Assembly: GCA_022763385.1 (NCBI GenBank)
Contig: JALEGQ010000093.1
Span: 1-44,519 of the forward strand
Source: a bacterium
GTDB taxonomy: Bacteria > Bdellovibrionota_C > UBA2361 > RFPC01
Reading direction: 5' to 3'
Length of the DNA: 44,519 bases
The translations under genes were made by a program, and so were the position numbers. This document shows positions 1 through 7,726 of this stretch, one piece after another (positions within the stretch are counted from its first letter, which is position 1; every line of letters begins with the position of its first letter). Under the pieces are notes generated by a model that was not told where the DNA came from, did not search any database, and worked only from the letters and a program-made list of their open reading frames with translations.

Positions 1-3
1 ACG

Positions 4-246
4 GTGAATAGTAGCGATAGAAATGAGTTGTTAAGATTGGCGACCGAAAACGTTCGTTTACAACGTTTATTACGGCGACACGGGGATTTTAAGGAAAAGA
101 TCAGGGTTATTCGAAAGAAAAAGTTGCTCACCGCAGGAGAAGAGCAACAGCTGAGAGAGCTGAAGGCCAAGAAGCTTCAGAATAAGGATGCGATGATCGT
201 GATGATGCGTTCTTTGGAGGGTGGGCAAGGGGCTCAATTAGCCTGA
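4..246 (+). CDS. Small DUF465/YdcH-like protein
   Basis: An 80-residue protein, charged and probably helical. Its middle has the pattern of the DUF465 (YdcH) family: a basic HGDFKEKI segment, then an E-rich turn and LRELKAKKLQNKDAM, the usual position of the LKKxKLxLKDEI motif. No catalytic residues are expected in this family and its role is not known. The start taken is a GTG near the left edge, so an earlier start outside the window cannot be excluded. The last codons and the stop lie in the first degenerate copy of a 21-bp tandem repeat that continues downstream. The family call rests on a pattern remembered from the family and is moderate. Confidence 0.6.
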   Translation: MNSSDRNELLRLATENVRLQRLLRRHGDFKEKIRVIRKKKLLTAGEEQQLRELKAKKLQNKDAMIVMMRSLEGGQGAQLA

Positions 247-296
247 TCGCGCCAGCCTGATCTGCCGGCTTAATTGCCTGATCTGCCAGCTTGATT
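241..296. repeat. 21-bp tandem repeat overlapping the end of the DUF465-like gene
   Basis: Two adjacent 21-bp units at 255-275 and 276-296 both start GCCTGATCTGCC and end in an AATT or GATT tail. They follow a shorter degenerate copy (GCCTGATC at 241) that supplies the stop codon of the preceding gene. This looks like a local slippage duplication. Confidence 0.7.
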
Positions 297-330
297 GATA
301 GCGCGTTCACCAGAAGATACGCTCGGCCCC

Positions 331-384
331 TGGGAGTCGGGCTTTCTCAAATGGGAAGTGTTTGAGAGAGCTAGCCGACTCCCA
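331..384. repeat. Long imperfect hairpin between convergent genes
   Basis: The left arm begins TGGGAGTCGG and ends TTCTCAAA. The right arm begins TTTGAGAGAG and ends CCGACTCCCA. They pair over about 20 positions with a 3-nt bulge and a 9-nt loop. It lies between two converging genes, so it could end transcription from both sides, but no T tract follows on either strand. Confidence 0.6.
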
Positions 385-454
385 GATGGAAGCATAGCGG
401 GGAGAATGCTCCTCTCACCGGAGTTTCGCTCTCAGAACGGTGTGGAACTGAGGG

Positions 455-739
455 CTATGCAGCACGTCTTCTCGTGCTAATCCGGTGTGTGGCATTCATA
501 ATCGCATATCTCGTCTTATCCGGATCAAAGCCGAAGTGTCGGCAGATCGCCCGGAAAGAAAAGATGTACTCTTCTTCTTCTGAATCCATATATTCTATGG
601 CTTCATCTTTCAGTTCGCCCTTTGAGTTAAAATCTTCTACAGCACGAAGAATTATCGCTCTCATGAGCTCGTGAATTGGATCGTACCCGTTTCCCCACAT
701 AAACGAGAGATCCATTTGAGGTAGTTTTTCGCCACTCAT
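455..739 (-). CDS. Conserved hypothetical protein, 94 aa
   Basis: A 94-residue acidic and then basic protein. The centre reads DSEEEEYIFSFRAICRHFGF followed by DPDKTRYAIM and an RRR-containing tail. I remember similar short proteins with a FSFxxICxxxGxDPxxxR core from deltaproteobacteria and phage-like settings; their function is unknown and I assign none. The core could be a small helical DNA-binding fold, but that is a guess. The ATG at 739 is the only good start. The roughly 220 bases between it and the polyprenyl synthase gene to its right hold no convincing gene and presumably its promoter. Confidence 0.6.
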   Translation of the reverse strand: MSGEKLPQMDLSFMWGNGYDPIHELMRAIILRAVEDFNSKGELKDEAIEYMDSEEEEYIFSFRAICRHFGFDPDKTRYAIMNATHRISTRRRAA

Positions 740-961
740 CGTGTGTTACTCCAGTGCTTCTTCCGTGAATCACCTGCGCGAAAACCTCAAAAAAATGCCG
801 TGTAACGAAGTCCCTCTCTGCGAAGCATGCAGAAGAGACTGGTTCGGGAAAGATCCGACAAGTCTTCCCCATGACGGTGTTATGAATCGACGCTGCTCTG
901 GTGTTGCATGCTTTCGCAAAAAAGAGGCCAAAATTTCCGACAGAGCCTAGCGTGAGGAGGG

Positions 962-2155
962 CTACTGGAGTCTCTTCACCGTGTATTTCAGGAGAGCCTC
1001 AAGCGCTTGTCGGGCCTGTGCTCGGTGTGGGGACTCGGGCTCTCCAGAAAACGCCCTCTGTAGGTGATCGTGGCTCTCTTCAAGGAGGCCCTCAGCGCGA
1101 GCGATGTGGCTGCTGGCGAGTTCTTTTGCCTCTGCTACCACCGACTGTGCCGTTCCACACCGAAATTCTCGGATGGCTTGCTGAACAAGCTGCTCCCGTC
1201 TCGGGTCTTCGGAGCCCCCCCCGCTTGTTTCACGGCCTGTCTCGAAGGACTCTCCAGGACGAGAGGGGTACTGGGTGAGGAGGAGTTCTTCCGCGAGAGG
1301 ATCGCCGCTCTCCAACCAGAGGACATTGATGATTGAGGGTTTCTGCTCAATGAGGTCTCCTCCGCACCTCTTGCCGAGAAGGTTCTCATCCGCGGTCACA
1401 TCGAGAACATCATCGAGTATCTGAAAGGCGATTCCTATCTCCAATCCAAATGATTTGAGCGCTCTTTCGACCTCTGGAGAGGATCCTGCGACGTGAGCAC
1501 CGGCGAAGGCTGCAAGTCCAAAGAGCGCGGCGGTCTTTTTCTCGGCGATACAGAGGCTTTCTTCTCGAGAGCTTCTTTGCTGAGAAAGCGGAACTTCCAG
1601 GATCTCTCCCTCGGTGAGGAAGACACACGCCTCTTCGGTCTCATTTACGATGTGCTCATCGAGACGAGAACAGAGCGAAAAAGCACGAACGAGGAGAAAA
1701 TCACCTGTGAGCAGGGTGGCGGTTTCTCCGAACCGAATGTGAGGGGAGGGTTGTCCTCTCCGAATGGGTGAGCGGTCGATGATGTCGTCATGAAGAAGGG
1801 TTGCCATGTGGATCAGCTCAATACCAGCGGCCACATCGAGAAGGGGTTGTGGGACGGGTACAGGAGAGGCGGGTGCAGGAGAACTGTTCGGTGAAGCATG
1901 CGCCTTCCCAGCACACAGCGCATGGGTGATGAGGGCGAGGGCTGGGCGTATTCTCTTTCCCCCGAGGTGTAAGAGGTACTCAGGGATCTCGGTGAGGAGT
2001 TTCGAATCGGAGGTAAACTTTGAACGAATGAGCGACTCAACGTGGGCCATTCCCGGATAGTTTCGGATATACTCTCCGACCGAAATGGAGGTTGCCGCTT
2101 CACTATGGGCTTCAGATGTGGATAACGAGAATGAGGATGCCGAGTCTTCCATCAC
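962..2155 (-). CDS. ispB: Polyprenyl diphosphate synthase (IspB-like)
   Basis: Trans-isoprenyl diphosphate synthase, which extends farnesyl diphosphate with isopentenyl diphosphate to make the long prenyl chain of quinones. Visible motifs in order: GGKRIRP near residue 65 (substrate phosphate binding), the first aspartate-rich motif LLHDDIID with the following RRGQP, the GDFLL segment, and the second aspartate-rich motif LDDVLD. At 397 residues it is longer than the usual 320-340. The excess lies in an N-terminal leader of about 30 residues, a Pro/Ser-rich insert (SPNSSPAPASPVPVPQ) before the first motif and another insert rich in Gly, Ser and Glu after the second. Chain length and the exact product cannot be read from sequence. 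An ATG three bases downstream is an equally good start. An unknown membrane protein gene lies 73 bases upstream on the same strand. Confidence 0.88.
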   Translation of the reverse strand: MMEDSASSFSLSTSEAHSEAATSISVGEYIRNYPGMAHVESLIRSKFTSDSKLLTEIPEYLLHLGGKRIRPALALITHALCAGKAHASPNSSPAPASPVPVPQPLLDVAAGIELIHMATLLHDDIIDRSPIRRGQPSPHIRFGETATLLTGDFLLVRAFSLCSRLDEHIVNETEEACVFLTEGEILEVPLSQQRSSREESLCIAEKKTAALFGLAAFAGAHVAGSSPEVERALKSFGLEIGIAFQILDDVLDVTADENLLGKRCGGDLIEQKPSIINVLWLESGDPLAEELLLTQYPSRPGESFETGRETSGGGSEDPRREQLVQQAIREFRCGTAQSVVAEAKELASSHIARAEGLLEESHDHLQRAFSGEPESPHRAQARQALEALLKYTVKRLQ

Positions 2156-2228
2156 CTTGATTTTCCCTCGTTCATAGGAATGCTGTCTTACTGTATCGAC
2201 AGGAGTAAAACACGAATCTCTTCAGTAG

Positions 2229-3074
2229 TCACCGTCGTGGCGATGAGCTTACACCATAGCATTCTTCGAGGATCTTGGTGGTGTCAAGGCCTTCCACTTC
2301 CTCTTCTGAATTCTCGTCGGGACGCCTCCGAAGTAGTCCAGGAAGGTGAGAGAGGGAAAAGAGCGCCGAGAGCTTCTTTTCGATATTCTTCTTTCTTGGC
2401 CGTTGAGAGTACCGCGAGTAGGTATAGGTGAGGTGAATGGTTCCGCCAAGAACCACTATTTTCCACCATCTCCATCGCAGGAGGGAAGAGATCGCGTGTC
2501 GAAATTGCTCATTCTGAAGCAGTGTTCGAAGGCGTTCGACCTTCTCTCCGTGTTCCTTCGGTGAGGGGGAGCTACTTCGGTGTACAGAGCAATCAAACCG
2601 GATGTTGAACCACCACGACGGTGAGCTCACGCGGGTGGCCAACTTGGCGAAGGTGCCACCATCTGAAAAAGTTTCAAAGAACCATCCCAAGATCCGAGGC
2701 AAGAGTTGTTCGGGGGGATAAAAATTACGGGTAATCACAAAATCTTCTCGAAGCTGTCGGGGTAGAGAAAATTGGAGGTGATGGGGATGAGATGTCCGCA
2801 TCTTGGGTGACGTGGGGGCGTAGGTGATGCGAACGGGATGAGGTACTTCCTGGGAAGGAAGCTCATTGAGCATCACCACTACTGCGGGGCCGTACTCCGT
2901 TTTATGTTCTCGCCAGACTCCTCCAGGAAAGAGGTTCTTGATAAAGTCTCCGTTCTTCCGGTTGTAGGAACGGGAGAAAAACTTCTCGAGGAAGTGCCGC
3001 ACCGCGATATGAAGGCCCAGCGCCATAAAGAGCACCGTCCCGCAGACACAGAACAGAAATGCGAAGAGTTTCAT
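2229..3074 (-). CDS. Unrecognised single-pass membrane protein
   Basis: About 281 residues from the ATG at 3074. Starting there puts a hydrophobic segment (LFAFLFCVCGTVLFMALGLH) directly at the N-terminus, as a signal anchor. An ATG 36 bases upstream is possible but lies in an inverted repeat. The rest is soluble and rich in Arg, Ser, Trp and aromatic residues, with a second moderately hydrophobic stretch near the C-terminal third (KIVVLGGTIHLTY). I recognise no domain. It lies upstream of the polyprenyl synthase gene on the same strand and may be cotranscribed with it. Confidence 0.55.
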   Translation of the reverse strand: MKLFAFLFCVCGTVLFMALGLHIAVRHFLEKFFSRSYNRKNGDFIKNLFPGGVWREHKTEYGPAVVVMLNELPSQEVPHPVRITYAPTSPKMRTSHPHHLQFSLPRQLREDFVITRNFYPPEQLLPRILGWFFETFSDGGTFAKLATRVSSPSWWFNIRFDCSVHRSSSPSPKEHGEKVERLRTLLQNEQFRHAISSLLRWRWWKIVVLGGTIHLTYTYSRYSQRPRKKNIEKKLSALFSLSHLPGLLRRRPDENSEEEVEGLDTTKILEECYGVSSSPRR

Positions 3075-3097
3075 GGATACTGCCCTCAGACTCGCCG

Positions 3098-3139
3098 ACG
3101 AAGCTTCCACAAAAGAGCGCGTCTTCGTGGAAGCTTCGT
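3098..3139. repeat. Perfect 13-bp inverted repeat in a leader
   Basis: ACGAAGCTTCCAC at 3098-3110 pairs exactly with GTGGAAGCTTCGT at 3127-3139, loop 16 nt. On the minus strand it lies between the stop of the upstream gene and the ATG at 3074, with 23 bases between hairpin and start. It could act as a processing or attenuation hairpin. There is no T tract. Confidence 0.7.
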
Positions 3140-3163
3140 TGTCGAGCGCTCAAAAGTAAAAGT

Positions 3164-3916
3164 TTACTCGCCAAGCATCCAGTCAAACGCAAGTCCAACG
3201 CCGTATCCGGTTGCCGCCACAGCTGCAGCGCCTGCAAAGAGCGGAGCCCCGAGCAGCATACCACCTCCCATCGCTGCGAGCGAGGCCACGCCATACCCGG
3301 CGGCGGATGCGGCGACGCCCTGAAGGACGGACTTTGAGGCAGTGAGGATGGTCTTCTTTCCTGGTTTCCCTCCCTCATCGTGTACTGCCTCGGCGAGGTC
3401 GAGCACTCCGAGCACGGAGTTTCCAACGGCACCAACCTTTGAGACGGCCTGAGAGAACGGAGTTCGGTAGTCGAGCGCCTTAGGTACCCGCGATACATCG
3501 ATCTTCGCGGAGTCCGTCGCCGAGAAGAGCACGGACTTTCCATCGATCTTCTTCGCGACTGCAGGAAGGTACTCCGTAAAGATCTCATCTGGGGCGGTCG
3601 TAGCACCGGCGACGACATCAATACTGCTCAGATTGAGAGAGCTCTTCTGCTCCTTCCACCATCCTCCAAGATCCGAGAATCGGTCGAGAACATACGCCGA
3701 TCCACTCTCCAGCGCCTCCATCCCTGAACTTGCCGCTCCATAGATCCGAGAAGAGAGGCTTTCCGACGGCGCGGAGTGGTACCCCACCGAGTAGCTCTCC
3801 GGAGCTGCCCGAATTACTGGTCCTTCCGACCGATATCCCTCAAAGAGCGGGACCGCCGAAGGGGCCACCAATGACCCTCCCCCGTGGCTCCCCAATCGAT
3901 TTACTTCTGGTGTCAT
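3164..3916 (-). CDS. Unrecognised protein with Gly/Ala-rich hydrophobic C-terminus
   Basis: About 250 residues from ATG 3916, which is preceded on its strand by GGAG at good spacing. The open frame continues upstream into repeat-derived sequence that is unlikely to be coding. The N-terminal 70 residues are rich in Ser, Pro, Gly and Tyr and look disordered. The middle is mixed helical. The last 65 residues are a Gly/Ala-rich hydrophobic region (VAASAAGYGVASLAAMGGG and ALFAGAAAVAATGYGVG-like stretches) that could form a helical hairpin in a membrane. No signal peptide is visible. Such glycine-zipper tails occur in translocated effectors and in membrane anchors, but I do not recognise the family. 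It is separated from the upstream tRNA-Glu by the hairpin repeat array. Confidence 0.55.
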   Translation of the reverse strand: MTPEVNRLGSHGGGSLVAPSAVPLFEGYRSEGPVIRAAPESYSVGYHSAPSESLSSRIYGAASSGMEALESGSAYVLDRFSDLGGWWKEQKSSLNLSSIDVVAGATTAPDEIFTEYLPAVAKKIDGKSVLFSATDSAKIDVSRVPKALDYRTPFSQAVSKVGAVGNSVLGVLDLAEAVHDEGGKPGKKTILTASKSVLQGVAASAAGYGVASLAAMGGGMLLGAPLFAGAAAVAATGYGVGLAFDWMLGE

Positions 3917-4080
3917 AACACATTCTCCATATCTACAACGTTTCCAAGAAAAACCACCCCGACCAACCCGAGCAGCTTTTCCCTTCACATCCCTGATCGT
4001 CCCAACCCCCAGATTTTGTGCGTAAAAAAACAAAAAAATCCCCACCCCCCAAAAACAACAACCATTCCACCCCCTTAAAA
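3917..4080. other. Low-complexity A/C-rich intergenic stretch
   Basis: About 160 bases dominated on the + strand by runs of A and C (for example A7, CCCCACCCCCC and AAAACCCCCCC). The RBS of the leftward gene is at its left edge. It passes directly into the G6-containing hairpin array to the right. I see no gene. Confidence 0.5.
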
Positions 4081-4361
4081 CCCCCCCAGCCCCCAAGAGC
4101 CAAAAATCCTGGCTCCGCCAAGTTTCGGGGGGAAATATAGAAATGCCCCCTAGGGGCAGAAATCTTGGCTCCGCCAAGTTTCGGGGGGAGACATAGTTTC
4201 GGGGGGAAATATAGTTTCGGGGGGAAATATAGAAATGCCCCTTAGGGGCAGAAATCTTGGCTCCGCCAAGTTTCGGGGGGAGAAACAGTTTTTGGGGGGA
4301 GAAACAGCCAGCCCCTCAGGGGCAAAAATCTTGGCTCCGCCAAGTTTTTGGGGGGAGAAAC
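4081..4361. repeat. Array of hairpin repeats with G6 runs, 3' of tRNA-Glu
   Basis: About four irregular units. Each carries the perfect hairpin CTTGGC-TCC-GCCAAG or a near copy (around 4109, 4164, 4257 and 4330), followed by TTTCGGGGGG or TTTTTGGGGGG. Most also have a second hairpin of the form GCCCC-TNA-GGGGC. Seven separate G6 runs occur at 4127, 4183, 4201, 4219, 4275, 4294 and 4350. Read on the minus strand, in the direction of tRNA-Glu transcription, the unit nearest the tRNA is a stem-loop followed by ATTTTT, which looks like an intrinsic terminator. The rest are extra copies. The leftmost copy, near 4081-4110, is degenerate. Confidence 0.8.
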
Positions 4362-4436
4362 TGGCGTCCCCTAGGGGGCTCGAACCCCTGTTACCAGCGT
4401 GAAAGGCCGGTGTCCTAACCACTAGACGAAGGGGAC
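4362..4436 (-). tRNA. tRNA-Glu (UUC)
   Basis: A complete cloverleaf on the minus strand. Acceptor arms GTCCCCT and AGGGGAC pair perfectly. The D arm begins CGTCTAGTGGTTAGGAC. The anticodon stem is CCGGC/GCTGG with loop CTTTCAC, so anticodon TTC at 4401-4403, and the T arm contains GGTTCGAGCCC. Discriminator G and an encoded CCA end are at 4362-4365. It is a single tRNA with no neighbour tRNA in the window. Confidence 0.96.
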
Positions 4437-4454
4437 GCCTGATATAGACCATAT

Positions 4455-4483
4455 GGAATACCGATTCAGGCGATGAAGGTCAA
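4455..4483 (-). promoter_or_regulatory. Probable promoter of tRNA-Glu
   Basis: On the minus strand TTGACC (4478-4483) is followed after exactly 17 bases by TATTCC (4455-4460). This would start transcription about 10-12 bases before the tRNA 5' end at 4436. The -35 is close to consensus; the -10 is weaker. Confidence 0.5.
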
Positions 4484-4520
4484 GGGATCGGGGAGAACTT
4501 CTTAATATTGACCAAATTTT

Positions 4521-4564
4521 GGCAGCAAAGCAGTCTACGGGCCAATTTTTATGCAACGCTGGGG
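4521..4564. repeat. Relic end of a dispersed foldback element
   Basis: The stretch AGCAAAGCAGTCTACGGG plus AATTTTTATGCAACGCTGGGG matches the right end of the element at the end of the window (44482-44519), with two differences over the 38 shared bases. It also matches, inverted, the left end at 44338-44360. Only one end is present here. It lies immediately upstream of queG and supplies spurious N-terminal codons to the longest open frame. Confidence 0.75.
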
Positions 4565-4573
4565 TTCATATCC

Positions 4574-5683
4574 ATGGCAGCTTGTGAGATCTCTGAGACG
4601 GTACTGGAGCGTGCAGCTTTTGAGCACGGTCTTCTTTTTTTCGGCGCCACTCCGGCATCCGCACTCTCCGAGAACGAGTTCGATCGGCTACGGGAGTGGT
4701 GCCGTGCTGGCTATGCCGGATCGATGGAGTACATGTGTCGAACACCCCAGGTACGAAGCGACCCGAGGAAGATCGAACCGAGGACTGCCACGGTACTGAG
4801 CTTTGCGATTCCCTATGCGACTCCCAAAAAGGAAGCTCTCCGTGAGGGGCACGGCCGAGTCGCTCGATATGCCCTCGGAAGGGATTATCACCGGGTCATT
4901 CGAAAACGACTCGATCGGCTTGGACGAAGTCTTCTGCAATCCAAAAGGGAGCACTTGTGGCGTCCCGTAGCCGATTCTTTCCCTCTTCTGGAACGTGGAT
5001 TCGGCGCTTCTGCGGGCCTCGGCTTTGTCGGCAAGAATACCATGCTCATTCGACAGAGACTGGGAAGCTTCTTCTTTCTTGGAGAGGTTCTTACTGAGTG
5101 TACCGTTCAACGAGGAGCTCTCCCATACCTCACTCTTTTGAGTGACAAGGAGCGAGGCGATCCCCGTGCAGATCGAGGGAGGTGTGGAAGCTGTACGCGG
5201 TGCTTATCTGGGTGTCCCACCGGCGCCTTTGTGGCTCCGCACGTCATGGATGCCAGAAAATGCATCTCATACCTCACAATTGAAAAGAAGGAAGCTTTTA
5301 CCGAGTGGGAGAGTCGCGCTCTCGGTGAATGGGTCTTCGGGTGCGATATCTGTCAAGAGGTCTGCCCCTTCAATCATCGGCGACTGACGGAGGAGTCGTT
5401 TTCGGTCTGGGAAGAATTCAGTGGTCGAACTCCTCCGATGCTCCCGCTCCTTCCGCTCTTTCTCCTCCGGGATGATGAGGCCTTTCGTCACCGATTCCAG
5501 GGGACTCCTTTCATGCGTCCGGGAAGGGTTGGGCTGCTCAGGAATGCACTCTCTGTGCTCCTCAATACCGGGGCAGAGCTTCTGTTGCGAGAGGCGTTCG
5601 ATCTCCTCACAGATGAACGCGACCCGGTGCTGCGTGCGGCCGTCTCTGGGGCTCGGAAGAGGAGTGCTCTTAAGAATCAATGA
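4574..5683 (+). CDS. queG: Epoxyqueuosine reductase QueG
   Basis: Reduces epoxyqueuosine to queuosine, the last step of queuosine formation at the wobble base of tRNAs with GUN anticodons, using cobalamin and two 4Fe-4S clusters. Visible: the N-terminal domain with LSFAIPY, the GFGASAGLGFVGKNTMLI segment, the first ferredoxin-like cluster CGSCTRCLSGCPTGAF at about residues 204-218, and the second GCDICQEVCPFNH around residue 257. From the ATG at 4574 it is 369 residues, the normal length. The open frame runs further upstream, but those codons lie in a dispersed repeat, so 4574 is preferred although its RBS is weak. The 3' end overlaps the convergent lipoprotein gene by 14 bases. Confidence 0.92.
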   Translation: MAACEISETVLERAAFEHGLLFFGATPASALSENEFDRLREWCRAGYAGSMEYMCRTPQVRSDPRKIEPRTATVLSFAIPYATPKKEALREGHGRVARYALGRDYHRVIRKRLDRLGRSLLQSKREHLWRPVADSFPLLERGFGASAGLGFVGKNTMLIRQRLGSFFFLGEVLTECTVQRGALPYLTLLSDKERGDPRADRGRCGSCTRCLSGCPTGAFVAPHVMDARKCISYLTIEKKEAFTEWESRALGEWVFGCDICQEVCPFNHRRLTEESFSVWEEFSGRTPPMLPLLPLFLLRDDEAFRHRFQGTPFMRPGRVGLLRNALSVLLNTGAELLLREAFDLLTDERDPVLRAAVSGARKRSALKNQ

Positions 5684-6221
5684 CCTCAATCGTTGCCGTT
5701 GAGAGGGGAGTAAACTGAGGGTTTCTCGTCCGGAATGTATCTCGATCGTCAGAGTCTGTGACGTCTACATCAACCGAGATGGTGCTTTCTTCAAGGCGTC
5801 GTCGTCCCTCAAGAAGAAAAGTTATCTCTGCCTGTGGATTGTTGAGCTCAACCAGGGCGGTGTCGATGTAGAAGAGAAAATATTTTGCTTCATCTGCGAG
5901 GACGATTCGAGGAGCGAAGGTAAAATCGGTACTTTCTGGAAGTTCAAGTGTTGCGGAATCCTCAATGTAACCGAGTGTTGACGGGGTGAGGACCTTCACG
6001 ATAAGTCCGTTAAAGTCGGTCGCGCGAATCTCTCTGAGATGAATCGAGAGGGTGACTCGGTCTCCAGAGTCTATCTTCCTCGGAGAGACCTGGATGGTGA
6101 CCGAGGCTGGATTTCCATCATCGGCGGAACCACCCCCACCTCCACCGCATGAGGGGAGTACGGAGATGAAGCTGAGGAAGAGGAAAAGCGAAGAGATCAT
6201 TCTTTTGTGAAGCGAAAACAT
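5670..6221 (-). CDS. Small lipoprotein, cohesin/adhesin-like beta domain
   Basis: 183 residues from ATG 6221, chosen because GGAG stands at proper distance upstream and a signal peptide follows. The lipobox is VLPSC, then a GGGGGG linker. The remaining 140 residues are beta-rich with few charges in the core (ASVTIQVSPRKIDSGDRVTL, then alternating strands). This is reminiscent of secreted beta-sandwich domains that bind surface partners, but I cannot name the family. It is last in a leftward operon after the TPR lipoprotein (22-base gap). The operon's membrane context suggests an envelope role. Confidence 0.7.
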   Translation of the reverse strand: MFSLHKRMISSLFLFLSFISVLPSCGGGGGGSADDGNPASVTIQVSPRKIDSGDRVTLSIHLREIRATDFNGLIVKVLTPSTLGYIEDSATLELPESTDFTFAPRIVLADEAKYFLFYIDTALVELNNPQAEITFLLEGRRRLEESTISVDVDVTDSDDRDTFRTRNPQFTPLSTATIEVIDS

Positions 6222-6243
6222 GGCTGGTCTCCTTGAAGTTTCT

Positions 6244-6828
6244 CTATCGCTCTGTTTGGTCTTCACCCTCAGCGCTCCCATCGCTATCGTTAAGAATCGT
6301 CTCGTCTCGGTGCACGAGCATTCGAGCCAGCCGATCTCTCATCAGATCATAGAGGAGAGGATCGGAGGGGCGATAGCTGTTCAGTATCTCGATGGCTTCT
6401 TCATACCGATGTCGGTCAGCCAACCAGTTGGCAACAAGCCGAAAGCGATCGGAGAGTAGTCCTTCAGAAACTCCCTGTTCTTTTGCGATGGTGTACTCCT
6501 TGAGAGCGTTTCTAAAATTTCCATCTTTCAGGTAGATATCTCCGATCAGGAGGTGGTAGAAGTGCGGATTTTCCCACTCCTTGCGCTCCTCTTCCCGGAG
6601 CCGTGCGGCAATATGTTTTCGGTATGATGCTATTGCCGAGTGGTAGTCTCGTTGGCGTTCAAACCGTTCGGCCTCCTCGAGATAGCGGGAATAGCTTTCC
6701 CACTTCGTATGAGACGAGCAGGAAGAGAGTGCGAGGAGAGAAAGGGCGATAGGAGCAATAAGAGGAAAAAAACAGAGGCAAGGCGATGTACGGCTGAAAG
6801 GTCTACGGCTGAAGCTGTGCTCTGTCAT
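6244..6828 (-). CDS. TPR-containing lipoprotein
   Basis: 194 residues. A signal peptide ends in the lipobox ALSSC at about residue 37. Tetratricopeptide-like helix pairs follow: YLEEAERFERQRDYHSAIASY, then HFYHLLIGDIYLKDGNFRNALKEY, then VANWLADRHRYEEAIEILNSY. These have the usual pattern of small and aromatic positions. Such proteins are scaffolds at the inner face of the outer membrane. The start overlaps the end of the LpxL-type gene by 26 bases, which points to translational coupling. The C-terminus is acidic and probably disordered. Specific partner unknown. Confidence 0.75.
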   Translation of the reverse strand: MTEHSFSRRPFSRTSPCLCFFPLIAPIALSLLALSSCSSHTKWESYSRYLEEAERFERQRDYHSAIASYRKHIAARLREEERKEWENPHFYHLLIGDIYLKDGNFRNALKEYTIAKEQGVSEGLLSDRFRLVANWLADRHRYEEAIEILNSYRPSDPLLYDLMRDRLARMLVHRDETILNDSDGSAEGEDQTER

Positions 6829-7726
6829 GTTGCAGGAAATTCAAATACTGTTTTGAGCTGAGTCGACCCCCTTCAGGAAGGGTCCTCCACCGCTTGTGAA
6901 ACCAGACCCACTGCTCCGGAGCAGAACGTATAACGTCTTCGAGTCTTTTGTGGTAGAGAGAAAGTATCTCTTCAGTAGAGAGAGTCGGTGAGAGAGGCGT
7001 AACTCGGACGAGATAGCTCCCACTCGGTTCTCTGAGACAGAATGCCGTTACTATCTGAGCCCCCGTTCGCCGAGCGAGATCTATGAGCGCTGAGGGGGTG
7101 ATAACCTCACGTCCAAAGAACGGTGAGAAGGCACCGCTTACTCGGGTGTCTTGGTCTATCAGTGCTGCTACCGTCCTCGCCTCCCGGAAGGCGGTGATAA
7201 GCTCCTTCTGGGCCGTTTTTCCTCCGCGCCAGATAGTGGTTACCCCGAGTTCTTCTCTCTGTTCTCGGAGGAGGGTCTGGAGGCGAGCGTTTCGAGCCTC
7301 ACGAGCGACGGTAACAACTGGAATGCCAAGGGAGCAGATATGTCCCGCCATCAACTCCCAGTTTCCGAAGTGGGCGGTCAGCGCGAGTATCGGCTCTCCC
7401 GAGTCCCGTAACTGCTGCACCAGCTCAATATCTTCGCAGGCGATAATTCCCTTCGAATCGTGAGAGGGATCCGCGGAAGCGGAGATCGCCTTGCGGAGAT
7501 CCACGCACTCGAACGCGATCCGGGTAAAGTGCCGAAAGACGGAGAGGGCAGCGTGATCGGGGTCGTCTGCACGAAGAAAGATGCGGAGCTGTTCCTTGGC
7601 AACGAGGTAGTCTCGACTCCCACTCAGCTGAAGAATTCTCCCGATGAGCGAACCACAAAGAGCACCAAGATTAGATCGCAACCGGAATGGAACGAGGGCG
7701 AGCAGGCGAAAGGTGAGGCGAATCAT
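6803..7726 (-). CDS. LpxL/HtrB-family lauroyl acyltransferase
   Basis: 307 residues, the usual size for the lipid A late acyltransferase family. The catalytic HX4E motif is H119-F-G-N-W-E124 in LTAHFGNWELM. It is followed by the GIPVVTVARE segment and DQDTRVSGAFSPFFGREV, which matches the family's conserved stretch before ITPSALIDLARRTGA. It would transfer an acyl chain from acyl-ACP onto a lipid A precursor or a related lipid at the cytoplasmic face of the inner membrane. The exact substrate cannot be decided: the family also includes phosphatidylinositol mannoside and ornithine lipid acyltransferases. Its start overlaps the stop of the upstream gene (ATGA). Confidence 0.85.
   Translation of the reverse strand: MIRLTFRLLALVPFRLRSNLGALCGSLIGRILQLSGSRDYLVAKEQLRIFLRADDPDHAALSVFRHFTRIAFECVDLRKAISASADPSHDSKGIIACEDIELVQQLRDSGEPILALTAHFGNWELMAGHICSLGIPVVTVAREARNARLQTLLREQREELGVTTIWRGGKTAQKELITAFREARTVAALIDQDTRVSGAFSPFFGREVITPSALIDLARRTGAQIVTAFCLREPSGSYLVRVTPLSPTLSTEEILSLYHKRLEDVIRSAPEQWVWFHKRWRTLPEGGRLSSKQYLNFLQHDRAQLQP

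Noticed and set aside
4150-4452. A 100-codon minus-strand frame covering the tRNA and hairpin array
   Set aside because: It consists of tRNA-Glu and repeat units; the resemblance between its parts comes from the repeats.
4508-4573. A longer queG start
   Set aside because: The added codons come from the repeat relic at 4521-4564, and the family's N-terminus fits the ATG at 4574.
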